Shown here piece by piece: positions 37,222 through 46,042 of a DNA stretch of 64,000 bases (position 1 is its first letter; the number at the start of each line of letters is the position of its first letter). A program made the position numbers and the translations under genes. A model generated the notes under the pieces. The model worked only from the letters and a program-made list of their open reading frames with translations. It was not told the origin of the DNA and ran no database searches. This stretch comes from Schlesneria paludicola DSM 18645. GTDB lineage: Bacteria > Planctomycetota > Planctomycetia > Planctomycetales > Planctomycetaceae. The stretch is from assembly GCF_000255655.1 (NCBI RefSeq), contig NZ_JH636434.1:294977-358976 (forward strand), read 5' to 3'.

Positions 37222-39210
37222 TCAAGGTTCTTTGAAGGGGGCAACCTTGGGCCAGCAGTCGTGAACCGTCCAGCGTTCGTGAAACAGCGTTCCATTACCG
37301 TCCGGTGGACTGATATGAAATTCCACCTGAACCACGCCAAAGGGAACGGCGTCTGATTGCCAGGAATCGCATCGATAGATCAGTGGCGGGTCATCTTCAT
37401 TGGTGGCAAAGGCGACATGGGCCGCGACATGCTTGCAATACAGCGCTTCACGTCGCAGGGCCGTTTTCATGTAGCGGCGCTGTTTGAGGTCATAGCCAAC
37501 CAGCCGGGGCAGCCCGCGGACAAATGCCAAATCGTCCTGTTGCTGTGCGGGGATGACGTCGGGGTCAAGCCATCGCATGAATTCCGACGGACGCATCTGT
37601 TTTCTGAAGTTTTGCGGGTCGATCCACATCTTTCTAGTTCGTGGGGCGGTGATTCCGTCATCGGACGTTTCCCGGACTTCAAGTTCCAGAAGTTCGTCCT
37701 TTGTTCCCTTGTTTTGGATTCGTCCCAAGAGACGGATGAATCGATTCGAGGTTCCCGGTCGCGCGACTTCGAATTCCACCCAGGCCATTTCGCCAGGAGC
37801 CACATCTGGCACTGACGGAAACCACGTCCAGAGTCGTTCCTCCAGAGATGGGCGCTCTTCGGAATAGTCAATCCATCCAGCACTCTGCATCCATTGGAAG
37901 AGCCAAGGTTGTCGCCATGGGTTGTCGATCGGCTGCCAGGCGGAGTAGACCGAGACAGCGAGCAGCAGGCTCGCCGCGCTGCGGAAGGCCCAGATCCCTG
38001 CGAAGCGATCCAGCGCAGGTACCACCGCGACAAGCCACAAGGGGGTCAGCCAAAGTGCCCACCGCAACGCGCAACTGACGCCGCCGTAGTTGTAGTTCTG
38101 AGTTCGCGTCATATAGAACACAATGACGACGGCTGACGTGAATGCCCCTGCCAATAGCGTCACTTTCAGGAACGCGTCTCGCACGCGGACGCTCATCGTC
38201 CATCCGATAAGGGCAAGCAGTGCAATTGGCGTCAGCGAAAACAGGCCGTGATGCCCGACGGTACAGTGCAGGAAATACACCCATGGAGAATCGATGTTCC
38301 GGTCGACCCCTTGCGGCTGCATCCAATAGCTTGGAACGCCATCAATGACGAACCGGTATTTGTCCGTTCCATAGTCGGCATAGAAAGGCTTCCAGCTTCC
38401 CGTAGCAATGACGTTGGTGGCCACCAACGCGATGATCGGCAGAGCCGCCGCTGGCAGGAAAGCGAACAGTGTTTTCCTCGATGAACTGCGATATGACACG
38501 GCAAACAGGATCACGACCAGCAATGCCGCAGGCAGTTCATTCACGGCAGCCCAGGCCGATGCCAGACCGCAGAGAACATACGGCCAATAGGGAGCGTGTT
38601 CCGAGGTTCGATCGAGCATCCGCAGGAGTGCAAACAGCGCAATCATGACTGCGGCCGTGGCGACCGTATGGTTGTTAAGTGTCATCAGGAACGGCGTAAT
38701 CAGCGTCCCGAAGCAGGCCGTGATGACGGCAAACAGCCGCGTCCAATTGTTTTCAGCAATTCGTTCGACAATCGCGACCCAAGCCATCAGCGACAGAAAA
38801 AAGGGAATGATGTTCGCAATGAGCAGTACCAGGAATGTGACCTGTTGGGTCTGACCAATCAGGTTCCAACCCGTGACGCGCTGCACACACCATGTGATCC
38901 CGGCCACGATCGTCGTCAGCAGTGGCGGCTTGGTGGAATAAAAGTGGCCATCGACATGGACCAGATCGATGGTGTCCCATCCCGGTCGCTGGCGAATTTC
39001 GTCAATCTGGAAGGTTCCACGTTCGACAAGCGACCAGACAGTGCACCAGCGCGACCGATCATTGGCACTCTGGAGTGGTTTCGCCTTGGCAAGGAAGATG
39101 GCATGCAGCAACGTGGCCAGCAGCAGGACCATGACCATCGCCGTGTGGCTGGTCGTCACTTTGGAGTTCTTCAGAACCTGATCTGCCGAGGAAGCTTCGA
39201 GATCCGTCAT
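37222..39210 (-). CDS. Polytopic membrane protein, GT39-like glycosyltransferase family
   Basis: A protein of about 662 residues with one N-terminal helix (MVMVLLLATLLHAIFLAKA), then a loop rich in conserved polar residues (ANDRSRWCTVWSLVERGTFQIDE, HVDGHFYSTKPPLLTTIVAG) followed by about ten membrane helices and a soluble C-terminal domain from about 460. The STKPPLL segment after the first helix parallels the DHPP loop of GT-C glycosyltransferases. The ATG at 39210 overlaps the stop of the upstream M20 peptidase gene as ATGA, so translation should be coupled. The pairing with a peptidase is unexplained. Acceptor and sugar are unknown. Confidence 0.78.
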   Translation of the reverse strand: MTDLEASSADQVLKNSKVTTSHTAMVMVLLLATLLHAIFLAKAKPLQSANDRSRWCTVWSLVERGTFQIDEIRQRPGWDTIDLVHVDGHFYSTKPPLLTTIVAGITWCVQRVTGWNLIGQTQQVTFLVLLIANIIPFFLSLMAWVAIVERIAENNWTRLFAVITACFGTLITPFLMTLNNHTVATAAVMIALFALLRMLDRTSEHAPYWPYVLCGLASAWAAVNELPAALLVVILFAVSYRSSSRKTLFAFLPAAALPIIALVATNVIATGSWKPFYADYGTDKYRFVIDGVPSYWMQPQGVDRNIDSPWVYFLHCTVGHHGLFSLTPIALLALIGWTMSVRVRDAFLKVTLLAGAFTSAVVIVFYMTRTQNYNYGGVSCALRWALWLTPLWLVAVVPALDRFAGIWAFRSAASLLLAVSVYSAWQPIDNPWRQPWLFQWMQSAGWIDYSEERPSLEERLWTWFPSVPDVAPGEMAWVEFEVARPGTSNRFIRLLGRIQNKGTKDELLELEVRETSDDGITAPRTRKMWIDPQNFRKQMRPSEFMRWLDPDVIPAQQQDDLAFVRGLPRLVGYDLKQRRYMKTALRREALYCKHVAAHVAFATNEDDPPLIYRCDSWQSDAVPFGVVQVEFHISPPDGNGTLFHERWTVHDCWPKVAPFKEP

Positions 39211-40340
39211 TGTAGGCACCAGCGTCGAACAAGTTGTTCATAGAGGTCAGTCCCGCGCGCCAATTGTTCGAGGGAAATCCATTCGTCGTCCCGATGTGCC
39301 TGCTCGATCGATCCTGGGCCCAGTACCAGAATCTGTTTTAATTCGGTGAACATCACGCCGTCCGTGCCATATCCAACCGTTCTCGATGCGGGGTGTCCCG
39401 TGACTTTCAATGTCTCACGCACATATTCGCTATGGGGGTCGGCGAACACCGGGTGGCCGGCAAGTTCCTGTTGAAATTCAATGCCATGCTGATCAGCGAC
39501 CCGCCGAGCGCGGTCAATCAGCTCATTTCCATCTTGTCCCGGCATAGGACGGAAGAAGACCGTACAGATACTGCGTGGCGCCGTGATGTTGACGGCGCAG
39601 TTCAGATCGTTGATCCCGATGTTCCAGCTAATCCATGGTGGTTCAAAGGCGTGGTTGAGCCAGTGAGGGTCCACCAGTGTCTCGTCGTGAATCTTCTTCA
39701 TTTCTGCGAGGAATGGGATCATGAGCACGTTGGCATTGATACCGTCACGCGTGCTCGAATGAGCCGCCTTGCCGTGCGCAATCGCTCGAAAGCCAAAGAT
39801 CCCTTTATGGGCATGAACGACGTTCAACTCCGTTGGTTCGCCGATGATGACGCGGCTTTGTGATTCGACCATTTCCCGGTAGAACGGGGAGTGCTGGGTG
39901 AGATACAGAGCTCCGTGGAATCCCACCTCTTCGTCCGCAGTGCAGACGACGTAGACGGGTTCTCGGAACGATGCGACGCGCAGCCGATTAACGGCAGCCA
40001 GGAAGCTCGCGATTGAGCCTTTCATGTCGCAGCTGCCACGACCATACAGCCGCCCGTTCTTGACAGTCGGTTCGAACGCCCCGTGCTCGCGAATCGACCA
40101 CGTATCAGCCGGGACGACGTCGGTATGTGCAAAGTAGGCCAGTCCGCCTCGCCCAGTACCGAGCTTGCCAACAACATTCGACTTGGGAACGCCAGCCGAG
40201 TCGAGATACTCTTGAAACTCGGTCTGGAATCCGAGTTCCCGCAGCAGCGATTCAACGATGCGCGTGACCGGGACGTTCGACTGTGAACTGACAGAAGGGC
40301 TCGCGACCAGGCGGCTGGCATATTCAACAGCATTTGTCAT
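39207..40340 (-). CDS. M20 family peptidase, ArgE/DapE-like deacylase
   Basis: A 377-residue zinc-dependent deacylase of the M20 family. Metal-site motifs are in place: FAHTDVVPADTWS with the first His and Asp, GRGSCDMKGSIASFLAA with the bridging Asp, TADEEVGFHGALYLT with the catalytic Glu pair, and GEPTELNVVHAHKG, followed by the dimerisation domain. The closest named group is acetylornithine deacetylase (argE), also annotated this way in many planctomycetes, but assignment to arginine synthesis is not certain because no arg gene is adjacent. Its TGA overlaps the ATG of the membrane glycosyltransferase-like gene. Confidence 0.88.
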   Translation of the reverse strand: MTNAVEYASRLVASPSVSSQSNVPVTRIVESLLRELGFQTEFQEYLDSAGVPKSNVVGKLGTGRGGLAYFAHTDVVPADTWSIREHGAFEPTVKNGRLYGRGSCDMKGSIASFLAAVNRLRVASFREPVYVVCTADEEVGFHGALYLTQHSPFYREMVESQSRVIIGEPTELNVVHAHKGIFGFRAIAHGKAAHSSTRDGINANVLMIPFLAEMKKIHDETLVDPHWLNHAFEPPWISWNIGINDLNCAVNITAPRSICTVFFRPMPGQDGNELIDRARRVADQHGIEFQQELAGHPVFADPHSEYVRETLKVTGHPASRTVGYGTDGVMFTELKQILVLGPGSIEQAHRDDEWISLEQLARGTDLYEQLVRRWCLQ

Positions 40341-40614
40341 CAGAATGCGGGCCTGGCAGTACGGAACAGGTGATCGTCAACAGTCGCCACATGTTAGAGC
40401 GGCGACCCGTCCGAGCAAAGTCCGAGCCATCATCGGTGGCCACAACGCTATCAAAAACTGGCGCTGTGGCCACCGACGACAAACCTTCGTTTCACCGCGA
40501 CACAACAAAGAGCGTGGTTTTTCGCTCGTCGCTGCAACTGCACAAGCTGCGTTACAATGCTGCCCCGCCGCATGAAGTTGTCTGACCACGTCCGAGACGC
40601 GGCAATCTCAAATT

Positions 40615-41565
40615 TCATCGCATTACCGTTCGTTCGATTTGATCGGCCTTCAAGGCGTGCTGTAGTCGGATGAATTTCTCGGGATTGGCCTTGAACTGAC
40701 GTCGACGCTCGTCCGATTTGAACAGGAACAGTTCATCATCGAAGAATGCGCCAAACCGAATGTCACCTGCGACCGCCTTGTCAGATTCCCAGAGGATCAC
40801 TGGATCGCAGCCGAGCAGCTTGGGGGCATATGTTTCAGGGTTGTTCCGGAACTCGATCAGTTCTTCTCGCGAGGTCAGATAGTAGGTGACATCTTTGTAA
40901 TCCCACGCCAGTCTTGGTGACCCGCGATTCCACTGACGCTTCTTCGTCAGAGACACCGGGCTGAAACCATCCAGACCGATCACCGGCTTGGGTTCACCCA
41001 GTTCAATCTGGTCTGTCTTGATCGCGACGGCAGGCTGCGTCTCGTTCGAGTTCGACAAGGATTTGGTCACGACCAAATCACCGGCATGCGCTTTGACGAA
41101 ATTCGCCTCGGCCTTTGAAGCTGTTGCCACATAGGCGGAGCGATCCTGGTACCCGGCATGCAGTTCGAGCACTCGCCCATTGAGCGAGTCGACAATCACG
41201 TCGCTTGGAAGTGTTTCGACGCCGAATCGCTGAACGAGATCCTGCCGATGATCGGAATTTACCTTTACAGCCACGAACTTCCGGTCCAACAGGTCTTTCA
41301 CACTGGTCGTAGAAAAGACCTCGCGTTCCATTCGCTGGCATGGGCCGCACCAGTCGGCATAGAAGTGAACCAGTAGCGGCAACTTCTTTTCTTCTGCTTC
41401 CTGAAGCGCGGCCTTGTAGTCGCTACGCCAGAACGAACTCGATTCCGCCCCCTTGACGTTGGTCCCCATGAGTAACAGGGCGAATGCGAGCCCCATCAAC
41501 AGGATGACCAGACGCCACCATTCTGAATCCGCATTGCTATACCGACTGACATTTGTTTGCGACAT
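40615..41565 (-). CDS. Membrane-anchored thioredoxin-like protein with extra C-terminal domain
   Basis: A 316-residue product. One hydrophobic segment (about 18-34) anchors or exports it; the thioredoxin fold follows with YADWCGPCQRME and the active-site pair Cys73/Cys76, then FGVETLPSDVIVD with the cis-Pro. This resembles DsbD-C/thiol-reductase DUF255-like domains acting in the periplasm. After a linker (170-205), residues 210-305 form a second domain (VSLTKKRQWNRGSPRLAWDYKDVTYYL, GCDPVILWESDKAVAGD, FLFKSDERRRQFKANPEKF) that looks like a pair of YHS-like repeats often found with metal or haem proteins. Role in envelope thiol or metal handling is inference. Confidence 0.85.
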   Translation of the reverse strand: MSQTNVSRYSNADSEWWRLVILLMGLAFALLLMGTNVKGAESSSFWRSDYKAALQEAEEKKLPLLVHFYADWCGPCQRMEREVFSTTSVKDLLDRKFVAVKVNSDHRQDLVQRFGVETLPSDVIVDSLNGRVLELHAGYQDRSAYVATASKAEANFVKAHAGDLVVTKSLSNSNETQPAVAIKTDQIELGEPKPVIGLDGFSPVSLTKKRQWNRGSPRLAWDYKDVTYYLTSREELIEFRNNPETYAPKLLGCDPVILWESDKAVAGDIRFGAFFDDELFLFKSDERRRQFKANPEKFIRLQHALKADQIERTVMR

Positions 41566-42234
41566 GACCGCGTTCCCGTTCCGTCATTTTCTGCCGATTT
41601 CATGAGCCCCTTTTTGGGTATCGGCGGAGGGAGCGTGCCAAACCCCGAGCGAAATGGAGGGAGTTCGGCAGTTTTTGCAGTACCATTACGGAACTGTCGG
41701 ATATGCCGCTCAAACACATCCTGACGTGCGGACACCGGATGAGGGATCAGTCGGCGGCGACAGGCGCTCACCGGATCACCACCTGAACGAAAATCGCTGT
41801 ATACCGACTGACTCTTGTCGGGCAGAGATTGCACAGGGAGCCGATGTCCAAGGCTTAAGGACGTCAGAGAGTTGGACTGTAGCGATTGCGCGGCGTGTCA
41901 GGGGCGAAGACCGAGCTCACTGAAACTTCTCATGCGATTTGTTGAAGCGCGATGGCGCTTGCCATCATCGCGAGCCCATTCTCTGGTCTCTGGGACTTGA
42001 AGTTGCGCATTCTCTCACATTCCCGGGCTTCGAATTTGGTAACGCCTCTTGCGATCTCGGTTTCTCCCGAGCGGGAATGCAGGCTGTGCCCACTTCTGAC
42101 TGTGCGTAGTGTTTCCAAAATGGAAGTTTGCGAGTGTCCGCGGATTCCCCGTTACCAAGCTCCCGCTTGGTAACGCCTCTTAACAGTGATTTTCCCATCG
42201 CGGAGGATTCTCACGCGGCCCATCCCTTCAGGTT
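41566..42234. other. Intergenic region with decayed and intact palindromic repeats
   Basis: No credible gene in this 669 bp, which lies upstream of the minus-strand thioredoxin gene. The right third (about 42040-42225) contains fragments of the CGTTACCAAGC repeat family, including a decayed copy near 42045-42085 and a perfect hairpin at 42150-42175. Confidence 0.65.
42150..42225. repeat. Palindromic repeat, CGTTACCAAGC-type, with conserved flank
   Basis: CGTTACCAAGC (42150-42160) and GCTTGGTAACG (42165-42175) form a perfect 11-bp stem with loop TCCC. The following about 50 bp, including GCCTCTT and CCCATCGCGGAGGA, are also found after the copy at 51194, showing the repeat unit is about 75 bp long. 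Confidence 0.75.
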
Positions 42235-43368
42235 TTATGGCTGGGATTCCAACTGTCGCTCAAGCAATGCCCGCGTCTGCTGCTCACGTTCCGGATCAAG
42301 TGGGCGATACCCAATCGACGCATACACGTCATAGCTAGACCAGAGAAATGCCGACTTCCCGTTCAGTCTAAGTTTTGCGATTGGCGGATCTCCGCTGGGA
42401 TCGTCCAACTGGTCCAGTTGTGCGGCGAAGATCACGCGGGGGCCGCCGGATTCACTTTCGGTCTGCGGAAGATGGCGAAAAATCTCTGTTTCGAGTTCGA
42501 TCTGAATCGTGGCCTCTTTGAACTGCATTGGTGCGTCAATTTCGTAGAGGTTCTGATTTTCATCTGACGGAAGAATCCGTGTGTCAAAAATGATCCACCC
42601 CCCCTGATCGGTTGTGGTGAGCTGAATAGAACTCGCCTGCCCCGATTTTTTCCGAGCCAGGCAGTCTTCGAGAATCTCGGTGAGGGTACTGGACGCCAGT
42701 TTCGCGGCTGCTGTTGTCTGAAGGCTCATTCGGCGAATGTCGCTCGCCGCTCGATCGGTCCGGCCCAGCACATCGACAGCGGCTCGCGCCCGGCCGTATT
42801 CTCGTGCCGCGACCACGAAGTCGCCCTCGCGAAGGGCCGCTTCCCCCGCATCGGTCGCTTTCGTGACGATCGCCTTGGCGGCGTCGATTTGATACCGGTA
42901 CCAGAAAGCGGCCGCTGTGAGTGCGGTCATCGAGACGATGGCGAATGCCAACAGTCGAAGCGGCGTGAAGACGCGGCGTTTCGGCTCTGCGGCGAGTGTC
43001 GATTCCTCAACAGCGATCGCCTTGTCGCCGCGTGGCGGTCCGGCTGCCGACGGTTTTCCAGATTTGGAGACCGCTGGTGGCGGCCCTGGATCGACAGTTG
43101 TGCGTGACGTCGAAAGATCGGATTTCGTCGTCGTCGATTGGCTGGGAGCCGTTTTGAGTGCGGGTGCGGCTTTGGGCTTGGGGTGCGGATAAGGATTGCT
43201 GGGCAAGACGAACACGGGCCGCTGGCAACGAGGGCAAGGGCGTTTCTGATAGGTCGGTGTGCGTAAGCCGATGACGCGACCACCACACTCACACTCGACC
43301 TCGAACGGGTCCACGGGTGGTGGTGGTGGCTGAAACAGCGACGTCGCTTTGCTTAACCAACCCGCCAT
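42235..43368 (-). CDS. Zinc-ribbon and membrane-segment protein of unknown function
   Basis: A 377-residue product. Near the N-terminus a CxC...CxxC arrangement (VECECGG and RPCPRCQRPVFVLP, about residues 25-52) looks like a zinc ribbon. A Pro/Lys/Ser-rich linker (55-125) leads to one membrane helix (about 138-160, LLAFAIVSMTALTAAAFWYRY). The C-terminal domain (170-370) has a helical pair that resembles a tetratricopeptide-like hairpin (AGEAALREGDFVVAAREYGRARAAVD) and a beta-rich end with GGWIIFDTRILPSD. It looks like a planctomycete envelope protein with cytoplasmic zinc ribbon. I know no function. It ends near the 42150-42225 repeat. Confidence 0.78.
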   Translation of the reverse strand: MAGWLSKATSLFQPPPPPVDPFEVECECGGRVIGLRTPTYQKRPCPRCQRPVFVLPSNPYPHPKPKAAPALKTAPSQSTTTKSDLSTSRTTVDPGPPPAVSKSGKPSAAGPPRGDKAIAVEESTLAAEPKRRVFTPLRLLAFAIVSMTALTAAAFWYRYQIDAAKAIVTKATDAGEAALREGDFVVAAREYGRARAAVDVLGRTDRAASDIRRMSLQTTAAAKLASSTLTEILEDCLARKKSGQASSIQLTTTDQGGWIIFDTRILPSDENQNLYEIDAPMQFKEATIQIELETEIFRHLPQTESESGGPRVIFAAQLDQLDDPSGDPPIAKLRLNGKSAFLWSSYDVYASIGYRPLDPEREQQTRALLERQLESQP

Positions 43369-43533
43369 AATTGCTTTGCTCGCTGTGCTGGACCATTACT
43401 GGCCATGTGGCCTCGATCTCGATTATCGATGCTGAGTCTCAAAAGTGCAAAGGGGGATTGACGCGGTCCGACTCAGTCGGTGGTGGCAATTGTCATTGAT
43501 GGCAGACACGGATCTGTTTCGCATCACACTCCC

Positions 43534-44469
43534 TCATCGTCGTCGCGCCCGCATCTTGGCTCCAATTCGACTCAGCACTCCGTTGGCTCGATTCTCGGCG
43601 TCGCGACCCGCGCGCGCCACATTCGCCTGAGCCGCGGCCAACACGTTTTGCAGAATCTTGCGATACGTCTCGAACTCATTGACCAACTGGGTCATTCCTG
43701 GCAGGGGAACGCGCGGAACAACGTGATTGCGATGAATCTCTTCAAATCGATGTCGTCGCCCGGCTCCGCTCGTCGTGCCGGTATCGATTTCTTTGACGGA
43801 ACGGGACAACACGGAAATCGAGTCTCGCAGCCAGCGACGCGCGTCGGCCCATTCCTGCAGATCTTTGCTGTCGCAGGTGCGGCGTTCATCCGAAGACAAA
43901 TCGCGATTGAGCGAGTTCAGTCGCGAAATCCCCGATCCAAGCTCTTTCCGGATGGTCGCGACGCGAACCTCCAATTGGACGACACCATTCCAACAGGAAT
44001 CCATCGCGTCAAGCATTTGCCAGTCTTGTGCAGAGACACTCTGCGAAGCCACCGCGGGCTGACTCATCGCGGCCTGTCCGTAATCGGGCATCATTGGCGC
44101 CTGAACCGGCCAGGGAGCGGCGGGCAAAGGAGCCATCCAGACGGTCATCTCCAGATTGCCGCCGGCGACCGGTGCAAGCAGGCGTTGGTCGAGCAAGGGG
44201 GAATGGCCACCCGCCGAGTCGAAATTCATGCCCCCCAGGCTCCAGCACAGAATCTGGCTCGAATCGAGTCCCGCTGCCGCAACCACCTGCCGCACGGTCA
44301 GAAATGCGGCGACGGTTGGCTCCGCAAACAATGGAGCGGGAATGACAAGCATCAGGCCGCCGGGGATCGCAACCGGTCGAAACCACGCCCACAATGTGAA
44401 CTGGCCCGAAGGATCAAGTCGCACGGGTTCCCAACTGACAGAGGGATTTCGTTGAGCGAGCAGCAGCAT
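43534..44469 (-). CDS. Uncharacterised soluble protein, N-terminal start uncertain
   Basis: I do not recognise this protein of 311 or more residues. Its first 100 residues look beta-rich (VSWEPVRLDPSGQFTLWAWFRP, GGLMLVIPAPLF), the middle (110-155) is Pro/Ala/Gln-rich, and the last half is helical and charged with long heptad-like helices (VATIRKELGSGISRLNSLNRDL, MTQLVNEFETYRKILQNVLAAAQANVARAGRDAENRAN), suggesting a coiled coil. The ATG at 44469 has no ribosome site, and the same frame continues upstream with protein-like sequence (LWIAPDRLTVLSPELRYNQ) to a stop at 44536-44538; see the frameshift finding. A plus-strand frame of 369 codons overlaps it but is rich in His/Arg/Gln and is a shadow. 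Confidence 0.7.
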   Translation of the reverse strand: MLLLAQRNPSVSWEPVRLDPSGQFTLWAWFRPVAIPGGLMLVIPAPLFAEPTVAAFLTVRQVVAAAGLDSSQILCWSLGGMNFDSAGGHSPLLDQRLLAPVAGGNLEMTVWMAPLPAAPWPVQAPMMPDYGQAAMSQPAVASQSVSAQDWQMLDAMDSCWNGVVQLEVRVATIRKELGSGISRLNSLNRDLSSDERRTCDSKDLQEWADARRWLRDSISVLSRSVKEIDTGTTSGAGRRHRFEEIHRNHVVPRVPLPGMTQLVNEFETYRKILQNVLAAAQANVARAGRDAENRANGVLSRIGAKMRARRR

Positions 44470-44700
44470 CTGGTTGTATCGGAGTTCGGGAGAGAGGACT
44501 GTAAGCCGGTCAGGAGCAATCCAGAGCCGACAACCCTATTCGAGGACATTATTCTCTACGGCATTTTAGATACAAATTGTCTCGGATAGTAGGTAGTTTT
44601 AAGTCGAAGCATCAGTTTGTCGATCTGTTGCCGCCGCTTGTGCCTTGCGTGTAAAAGCGAGACTGCGGATTCGGTCACGCTGTCGAATTGTGAGATTGCC

Positions 44701-45639
44701 ATGACGATTCTTTTTAGCGACGCTCGGTTTCAGGGCCATGAAACGGGAACGCACAAAGAATGTCCCGAGCGACTACGAGCGATCGACGCCGAACTGCTAC
44801 GCACCGGGCTGGCGAAAAGATGCCAGATCCGTGAAACACGGTTGGCGACCGTTGACGAGATTGCACGGATTCACGATCGAGCGTACATCGGCCGTGCGGC
44901 ACAGTTCGCGAAAGACGGTGGGGGTTGGATTGAGGCGGATACGTTTCTATCGCCGAAATCCTATGATGTCGCGCTGCGTGCGGCTGGAACGTCCATCCAA
45001 GCCATTGACGCGGTCATGGCGGGGCCCGATCAGCAAGCTTTGTGTCTGGTTCGACCACCGGGCCACCACGCGCTCGTCCATGATGCGATGGGGTTCTGCC
45101 TGTTTAACAACATTGCGTTGGCGGCGGATCATGCGGTGAAACAGCACAAGCTTCGAAGAGTGCTGGTCGTTGACTGGGATGTCCATCATGGAAATGGCAC
45201 TCAGGACATTTTCTACGAACGTGATGATGTTTGGTTCCTGTCCGTGCATCGCTCGCCCTTTTATCCCGGGACAGGAATGAAGGACGAGACAGGCTCGAGG
45301 CTGGGGTTGGGAACCAAATACAACCTTCCCGTGGCGTTTGGAACGGCGCGCAAGGACTATCTGAGCCAGTTTGAGGCGATGTTGACAGATGTCGCCAAGA
45401 AGTGTCAGCCAGAACTGGTTCTGATCAGCGCCGGGTTTGATGCGCACGCCGAAGATCCGATCGGTTCATTGGGACTTGAAACCGAAGATTTCGGAACGCT
45501 GACGCATCTTGTCATGCAGGTCGCCCAGACCTATTCGCAGGGGCGCCTGGTGAGTTGTCTGGAAGGCGGGTATCACGTCAAACGGTTGGCAGAATCGGTC
45601 GCTTGCCATTTGACGACGCTATTGGCAAATCCGCGATAA
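44701..45639 (+). CDS. Histone-deacetylase-family amidohydrolase
   Basis: A 312-residue zinc amidohydrolase of the HDAC / acetoin-utilisation AcuC / acetylpolyamine deacetylase superfamily. The N-terminus THKECPERLRAIDAEL is typical. The catalytic core shows RPPGHHA (His122/His123), MGFCLFNNIALAADHA, and the zinc ligands in VVDWDVHHGNGTQ (Asp160, His162) with the third in LISAGFDAHAEDP. It hydrolyses acetyl-amides, with acetylpolyamines or acetyl-lysine the usual substrates. The start is the ATG at 44701 (MTILFSDARFQGHETG), matching family length; the frame extends upstream without similarity. The gene lies alone. Confidence 0.93.
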   Translation: MTILFSDARFQGHETGTHKECPERLRAIDAELLRTGLAKRCQIRETRLATVDEIARIHDRAYIGRAAQFAKDGGGWIEADTFLSPKSYDVALRAAGTSIQAIDAVMAGPDQQALCLVRPPGHHALVHDAMGFCLFNNIALAADHAVKQHKLRRVLVVDWDVHHGNGTQDIFYERDDVWFLSVHRSPFYPGTGMKDETGSRLGLGTKYNLPVAFGTARKDYLSQFEAMLTDVAKKCQPELVLISAGFDAHAEDPIGSLGLETEDFGTLTHLVMQVAQTYSQGRLVSCLEGGYHVKRLAESVACHLTTLLANPR

Positions 45640-45657
45640 CGTCCCACGGAACTCAAA

Positions 45658-45927
45658 TTACTCGGCGTCGGATTGTGCTCGTAATGTCACGATTTCGGCG
45701 CTGTTGGCAGACAATGTCGCACTGCGGGATGGCGGGATCTTTTTGACAAGTCCCGTTTGTGATTTGCGTTTGTAGTGAATAAATTCTGGATCGAGCGAAG
45801 GCGCGGGCCCACGATTCAATCGCTGCAGTCTGTGCGGCTTGAATTCATGCCAAAAGCTCGCACAGCCGGCGTTGAAAACAAGCATACCAATCAGTGCGCA
45901 CTCCGCGACCGTTCGAGACGACATCAT
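45658..45927 (-). CDS. Small predicted lipoprotein
   Basis: An 89-residue product starting MMSSRTVAECALIGMLVFNAGCASF. The short N-terminus and hydrophobic stretch ending in AGC form a fair lipobox (Asn-Ala-Gly-Cys), so the mature protein of about 68 residues would be lipid-anchored by Cys22. The rest is basic and Ser/Pro-rich, with a stretch LDPEFIHYKRKSQTG and no known domain. It converges with the HDAC-like gene with 18 bp between stops and its length makes it less certain than longer genes. Function unknown. Confidence 0.6.
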   Translation of the reverse strand: MMSSRTVAECALIGMLVFNAGCASFWHEFKPHRLQRLNRGPAPSLDPEFIHYKRKSQTGLVKKIPPSRSATLSANSAEIVTLRAQSDAE

Positions 45928-46042
45928 CGCCAGGATTCTCCGTCGATAAAGGTCAATATGTAGAGTCGGTGCAGGGAGAGACGCGGACCGTATTCGAAAG
46001 GTCCCAATTCGCCAAGGCGAGATTCAAGGCGGCACAGTTCAA

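Noticed and set aside
43480-44589. 369-codon plus-strand frame
   Set aside because: It overlaps the minus-strand gene at 43534-44469, which has a normal composition with coiled coils, while this frame is rich in His, Arg and Gln.
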